Below are positions 60,263 to 64,000 of a stretch of DNA of 64,000 nucleotides, piece after piece. Position numbers and translations under genes: made by a program. The stretch comes from BJ22 sp021298375 (GTDB taxonomy: Bacteria > Planctomycetota > Planctomycetia > Pirellulales > Pirellulaceae). The stretch's first letter is position 1; the number at the start of each line of letters is the position of its first letter. The DNA lies in assembly GCA_046343015.1 (NCBI GenBank), contig JBKDOL010000121.1:62001-126000 (forward strand). Direction: 5' to 3'. Under the pieces are notes generated by a model. It saw nothing but the letters and a program-made list of their open reading frames with translations. It searched no databases and was not told the DNA's origin.

Positions 60263-60277
60263 CACAATATTTAGTGC
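60262..60277 (-). promoter_or_regulatory. NrdR-like box 2
   Basis: acacaatatttagtgc, close to the known NrdR palindrome ACACWATATNNNGTGT. It overlaps the upstream edge of the -35 element. Confidence 0.65.
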
Positions 60278-60566
60278 TTGCACTCTCATCGACTTTTGCG
60301 GGAATTCCCTCCATTTTTTTCGAAAAATCGGTGAATTTTGCCCCACCCCAACTCCGCTTCCCCGGCTCCCAAAAATCGAGTTCTGCCTCCCTTTTCCGAG
60401 CCTTGAAAAGTTGTAAAAAAAACCGACTCAACCAGAAAAAACACCCCCCCAAAAGAGCGGCTGCCTCCGATTCGTGCAGGAACGCTGGGAATCGCGGGAT
60501 CCCAAGCGGCGCCCCCGCCTCAACCCGACCCGCCAGCCGCGTTCGGATCGGCCTCGCAGCGGGCAG

Positions 60567-60605
60567 CCTCGGTGCCGTGCCTCGGTGCCGTGCCTCAATG
60601 CCATC
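60567..60605. repeat. 13-bp tandem repeat, three copies, over the SprT-like start codon
   Basis: cctcggtgccgtg at 60567 and 60580, then cctcaatgccatc at 60593, which contains the ATG used as start (60598). Confidence 0.88.
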
Positions 60606-61524
60606 TTCAATCCCCCACGGTTCACGCCTCGCTCCCGCTCCCTGGACCACAGCTGATCTCGCCAAACCGCCGCCGTATGAGCTAATCTGGGAAGCCGTGC
60701 TCGCCCAGCGTTGCCCAGGCCAAGCCAAGGGTTCCCCTAAACCGCATGATTTGACCACCGTGACCGCCAAACTCATCCAAGTCCTGACCAGTCGCCGCTT
60801 TTCGGAAGCGGACCGCCAAGGCCGCTTCCACCAGGTGCTCAGCGAACTGCAAGAAGCGACACCCAACCTGCGGGAGCCAAATTTCAAGCGGCTCGCCGAA
60901 CCGGAACTCGAGTTTTTGTACCGCGCGATCGATCGACATTTCCTCGATTCGACCATCGCCAAAGCGATCGCCGCGGGACAGCATTCGCTCTCTTTTCGCA
61001 TCTCTCGCCGGATGACCTCCACCGGTGGCTGTACCACGTCCCGCTTCCACCCCAAACACGGCCAGGGGACTTTTCAAATTGCGATCGCCGCTCAACTCCT
61101 CGCCCAGACCTGGGCCAACCGCGAGCAGGCAACCGTTTGCGGCGTCACCTGCCACGACATGCGCGAGGGACTTTGCCGCATCATGGAGCACGAACTGCTG
61201 CACCTTTGCGAAATGCTCGTCTGGAAGGACTCCAGCTGCGCTCAAAGCCGTTTCAAAAGCATGGCCCAGCGACTCTTCGGCCACCGGGCCTCCAAGCACC
61301 ATCTCCTGACCAATCGCGAAGCGGCCGCTTTGCAACACAACCTTCGCCCCGGCGATCGCGTCTGTTTCCCTTTCGAGGGACAACAACTTCTGGGAACGAT
61401 CAATCGAATTCACAAACGAGCCACCGTGCTCGTACCCGATACTCGAGGGCAAGCCTATTCCGATGGCTCGCGGTACCTCAAGTACTATGTCCCGCTGCGG
61501 AACCTCGTCAAATGGCCCGGCTGA
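60598..61524 (+). CDS. SprT-like zinc metalloprotease-fold protein with C-terminal beta-barrel
   Basis: 308 residues from the ATG at 60598. The SprT-like core has the substrate-side element STGGCTTSRF (141-150) and the zinc motif HELLH (198-202, RIMEHELLHLCE). After it, about 245-305 forms a small KOW/Tudor-like barrel (LRPGDRVCFPFEGQQLLGTI, RATVLVPD). Eukaryotic SprT-type proteases degrade DNA-protein crosslinks; a bacterial role is not established. The frame is open upstream to 60196 but that part is low-complexity and covers the nrd promoter, so the later start was preferred. Confidence 0.75.
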   Translation: MPSSIPHGSRLAPAPWTTADLAKPPPYELIWEAVLAQRCPGQAKGSPKPHDLTTVTAKLIQVLTSRRFSEADRQGRFHQVLSELQEATPNLREPNFKRLAEPELEFLYRAIDRHFLDSTIAKAIAAGQHSLSFRISRRMTSTGGCTTSRFHPKHGQGTFQIAIAAQLLAQTWANREQATVCGVTCHDMREGLCRIMEHELLHLCEMLVWKDSSCAQSRFKSMAQRLFGHRASKHHLLTNREAAALQHNLRPGDRVCFPFEGQQLLGTINRIHKRATVLVPDTRGQAYSDGSRYLKYYVPLRNLVKWPG

Positions 61525-61919
61525 TCCGACACGCCAGTGCTTCCCCAATCCCACCCTTCAGTCGCAAACTCCGCTGGAACCATCCGCTGGTAACAGCCGC
61601 TTGACTGGCGTGCGAGAGCCAAGGGTGAAGTTGCCGGATCGGGAAAGGTCAAGTCCCTGCCTCGAGCGCCCTGTGCCTCGGGGGCAGCCGCGACGCTCCC
61701 AGTCCCCTGCCGCCTCGGTTCACCAGCAAACGACGTGCGCAGGCCTACAGCCGCAAACGCGTCGGCCGATCGACTCTGCGCTCTCCCGCTGTTTTTCCGC
61801 TCCCGGCGGCGCAAAACCCCGGCGGCGCAAAAAAAACACCGTGGAGCCTATGCAAGCTCCACGGTGCGTTTGATCGCAATGCAGTTCAAGGAAGCTGGGA
61901 ATTCAACCCAGCCAGCAGC
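61525..61919. other. 395-bp convergent gap
   Basis: Holds a terminator (61829-61866) and a 15-bp duplication cccggcggcgcaaaa near 61802-61830; no gene seen. Confidence 0.65.
61829..61866 (-). terminator. Intrinsic terminator of the Gly/Cys-rich protein gene
   Basis: Minus strand: perfect 11-bp stem (caccgtggagc and gctccacggtg) followed by eight T. 53 bp past the stop. Confidence 0.9.
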
Positions 61920-63161
61920 CTAGCTCGCTGGCGAAACGGGTGGTGGCTCGTTGTTGTCAAAATCGATGTTGTCAAACAACGAGGTAAGAATCCAGCCCAA
62001 CACGGCCAGCCGGCCAAGTCCAGCCAAACCGCCCGCGCCGCCGTAGCCGCCGCCGCCGCAACCACCACCGCCACAGTAGCCGCCCCAATCTCCGGTCGCG
62101 CCACAGCAACCACCAGCGGCAGCACCACAGGCGATGTCGTTGCCAACCATCGGGCCCGCATAAGCATCGACCACCGGGGCACCCGGAGTGCACGCATCAC
62201 AGGCCGTGCTGAGTTGCTCACCCACGACAACGTGGTCGGCAGCAGCCGTCATCGGAACATCCAACTGCTGGGCCGGAGCAGCCAAGCCTTCTTCCACAAC
62301 TGAACCCGCCACAACCGCGTCAGCCGGTACATCGCCGGGCTGCGGAACCTGAGCAGCCGCCTGAGCTTCCTGGGCAACCGCCTCAAAGCTGACCGCAGCG
62401 TAGCCAGTCGGGCCAGCTGCCACAAATTCATAGACACCCGGCTCGACACCGGCAAAATTGAATTGACCAAAAGCGTCCACTGCGGCTTCCGCAATCCGCT
62501 GGTTGTTCTTCAGCAAGTAAGCCTTGGTTTGGGAGGATACTGTTCCCGAAACGAAATCGAACAGTTTGCCTACCAAGTTGCCATTGCTCATGGAAACCCG
62601 GTTGTTGCCGTCGATCCGGGTCGGCTGCTCGGCGCCTGCGCTGGTGGCTGACTCCGCAACCATTTCGGTCGATTCAAAAATTTCGCGAACTTGCGCGAAA
62701 TCGGGATTCACGACAGCAACTTCCATCGTGTTGGCGCCGTCACCGCGGGCGACTTTCACACCGCAAGCGGCAAAGCCGTCCTTGCCGGTTGCCACAAACG
62801 AATAAACGCCTTCTTCAACTCCGGTGAACTCGAATTGTCCCAGTGAGTTGGTATCGACGGCGTGCTCGATCTTTCCCTCGCGCACCAGGCAGACCCGCAG
62901 TGCCGAGAGACCGCTGACCGACAGGTCGCGGTTGACCACGTTGACTCGTCCCTTCACTCCGCCCTGTTCATCAACAGCCAGCGTGTGATTGCGGAACGAA
63001 CCAGTCAAACCAGAAACAGCGCCAGAGACAACAGCCGGACCAGTCGTTTTGATCGGGGTGTTGTCCAGCAAAAATTGGTGTGCCGACACGGCGGCAGTCG
63101 CCAGCAGCGGCAACGCCAGCACGTAGAACGCAAACCGTGCATAACCCATGGTGTTTTTCAT
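61920..63161 (-). CDS. Secreted Gly/Cys-rich repeat protein
   Basis: 413 residues with a signal peptide (FAFYVLALPLLATAAVSAH, about residues 9-28). Two carboxypeptidase-regulatory/prealbumin-like beta modules follow (LSALRVCLVREGKIEHAVDT with LGQFEFTGVEEGVYSFVATG, and TKAYLLKNNQRIAEAAVDAF with GQFNFAGVEPGVYEFVAAG). The C-terminus is Ala-rich, then Gly/Cys-rich (ACGAAAGGCCGATGDWGG and later GGGGCGGGGYGG), ending in a hydrophobic stretch. Probably a cell-surface or envelope protein, perhaps disulfide cross-linked (inference). The ATG at 63161 has aagga 8 bases upstream. Confidence 0.78.
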   Translation of the reverse strand: MKNTMGYARFAFYVLALPLLATAAVSAHQFLLDNTPIKTTGPAVVSGAVSGLTGSFRNHTLAVDEQGGVKGRVNVVNRDLSVSGLSALRVCLVREGKIEHAVDTNSLGQFEFTGVEEGVYSFVATGKDGFAACGVKVARGDGANTMEVAVVNPDFAQVREIFESTEMVAESATSAGAEQPTRIDGNNRVSMSNGNLVGKLFDFVSGTVSSQTKAYLLKNNQRIAEAAVDAFGQFNFAGVEPGVYEFVAAGPTGYAAVSFEAVAQEAQAAAQVPQPGDVPADAVVAGSVVEEGLAAPAQQLDVPMTAAADHVVVGEQLSTACDACTPGAPVVDAYAGPMVGNDIACGAAAGGCCGATGDWGGYCGGGGCGGGGYGGAGGLAGLGRLAVLGWILTSLFDNIDFDNNEPPPVSPAS

Positions 63162-63328
63162 CGAAAGAATCCTTGTTGCATTGCAATGAGAGAGGTGGGC
63201 GACCGTGATCAGCGGTCAAGGCACGAGTCGATCGCTGTTGCCAACGACCTCTCGCTCACGCCCCCATTATGAATAGGGCTACCGGTTGGGTCAATTAGTT
63301 AATCTGGTGGGTCTGGTGGGGATTTGAG

Positions 63329-64000
63329 CTAATTTTCCTTAACTTTCCCCACCGCCTCGGCCCTCCCCGCCCCCACCCCAACTGGGGATGTCAATAAACC
63401 AATTTCCGGACTGGAAGCGGAGGCAAACTTCGATTTTCCCATTCTCCCAGCGGCGCGGGCGGCAATTCCCGCCTCGACCCCCAGCCGCATCGCCCGCGCC
63501 ATCCCGACAGGGTCACCGGCTCGAGCCACCGCCGAATTGAGCAACACGGCATCCGCCCCCAGTTCCAAAGCGAGCGCCGCGTCGCTGGCCGTCCCAATCC
63601 CGGCATCCACGATCACGGGAAACGAAGGATCCGTCGCCTTCAGGTCCGCGACGATCGTCTGCAGGTTGTGGGGATTGAGCACTCCCAAACCGGAGCCGAT
63701 CGGACTTCCGGCCGGCATCACGCTGACGGCTCCGGCCGCCTTGAGCCGCCTCGCCAGGATCGGATCGTCACTGGTGTAGCAGAGCACCTCGAAACCCTCG
63801 GCCGCCAACAGCTCCGTGGCCCGCAATGTTTCAATCGGGTCAGGCAACAGCGTGCGGCTGTCACCCAGCACCTCCAACTTGACCCAGTTGTCGGCGGCAA
63901 CCTCGAGACTGCGCAGGATCTCTCTCCCCATTCGTGCCAGGCGAACGGCTGTCGCGGCGTCGTAAGCTCCCGAAGTGTTGGGCAGCAGCTTCAATTTCTG
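63329..64000 (-). CDS. thiG: Thiazole synthase ThiG, truncated by the window edge
   Basis: Forms the thiazole moiety of thiamine from DXP, ThiS-thiocarboxylate and dehydroglycine. The visible ~223 residues run from LLPNTSGAYDAATAVRLARM to the stop, with VKLEVLGDSRTLLPDP (Lys of the Schiff base in this region), MPAGSPIGSGLGVLNP and IVDAGIGTASDAALALELGADAVLLN. About 40 N-terminal residues lie beyond position 64000. The frame is intact up to the edge. Confidence 0.95.
   Translation of the reverse strand, partial: QKLKLLPNTSGAYDAATAVRLARMGREILRSLEVAADNWVKLEVLGDSRTLLPDPIETLRATELLAAEGFEVLCYTSDDPILARRLKAAGAVSVMPAGSPIGSGLGVLNPHNLQTIVADLKATDPSFPVIVDAGIGTASDAALALELGADAVLLNSAVARAGDPVGMARAMRLGVEAGIAARAAGRMGKSKFASASSPEIGLLTSPVGVGAGRAEAVGKVKEN

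Larger units (their letters stand above)
59467..60597. other. 1.13-kb gap between nrdA and the SprT-like gene
   Basis: Contains the nrd promoter and NrdR-like boxes near 60231-60277. The 760 nt between the promoter and nrdA show no supported gene or recognisable riboswitch. Confidence 0.65.

Noticed and set aside
60231..60277. NrdR-like boxes assigned to the SprT-like gene on the plus strand
   Set aside because: The clear TTGACA/TATATT promoter reads toward nrdA, and no matching plus-strand promoter is visible.

Overview
The window looks like a chromosomal segment of a planctomycete (Planctomycetota). It is GC-rich. It carries a TIGR03009-type secreted protein, an MJ0042-type zinc-ribbon membrane protein, a GAF-HlyD fusion, a sigma factor with several N-terminal helix-turn-helix motifs, and spacious gaps between genes. 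This assignment is inferred from gene families; no rRNA is present to confirm it. I see no phage, insertion sequence, CRISPR array or integron: this is core chromosome.

Layout. Positions 139-5052: metG, a D-threonine aldolase/D-serine dehydratase-like enzyme and a zinc-ribbon membrane protein. 5053-8287 (minus): a four-gene fatty-acid-synthase-like operon (FabZ-type dehydratase, long acyl carrier protein, a second hot-dog protein lacking the catalytic His, ketosynthase). 8543-14957 (plus): enzyme I (ptsP), a membrane-anchored trypsin-like protease, a secreted propeller-like protein and a rhomboid protease. 15176-37698 (minus): the translation/transcription supercluster, read from the right as tRNA-Thr(TGT), tRNA-Tyr, tRNA-Gly, tRNA-Thr(GGT), tuf, tRNA-Trp, secE, nusG, rplK, rplA, rplJ, rplL, rpoB, rpoC, rpsL, rpsG, fusA, then trxA. 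The tRNA-tuf order is that of the Escherichia coli tufB operon. 37891-48552: a GH15-like protein, the multi-HTH sigma factor, a secreted protein, two tandem purine nucleoside phosphorylases, a TIGR03009 protein, a second rhomboid and nagB. 48910-54382: GAF-HlyD and HlyD adaptors, an STN-like secreted protein and a family 2 glycosyltransferase. 54969-60277: nrdB and nrdA (class I ribonucleotide reductase, apparently tyrosine-less class Ic) with a promoter overlapped by two NrdR-like boxes. 60598-64000: a SprT-like metalloprotease, a secreted Gly/Cys-rich repeat protein and a truncated thiG.

The most striking non-gene signal is that nearly every intergenic gap, and two coding regions, contains short perfect or near-perfect tandem duplications with units of 9-22 bp, usually 15-16 bp, in 2-6 copies. 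The sequences are unrelated from gap to gap, so this looks like a process acting on the genome rather than one repeat family. A 1.9-kb gene-free stretch separates rplL from rpoB. Intrinsic terminators (GC hairpin plus T-run) follow trxA, rpsG, the sigma factor, the second rhomboid, nrdB and the Gly/Cys-rich protein gene, all on the minus strand; a further hairpin lies between tuf and tRNA-Trp.

Most genes lack strong Shine-Dalgarno sequences, so many starts are chosen by homology to family N-termini; where a GGAG-like site decides the start this is stated.
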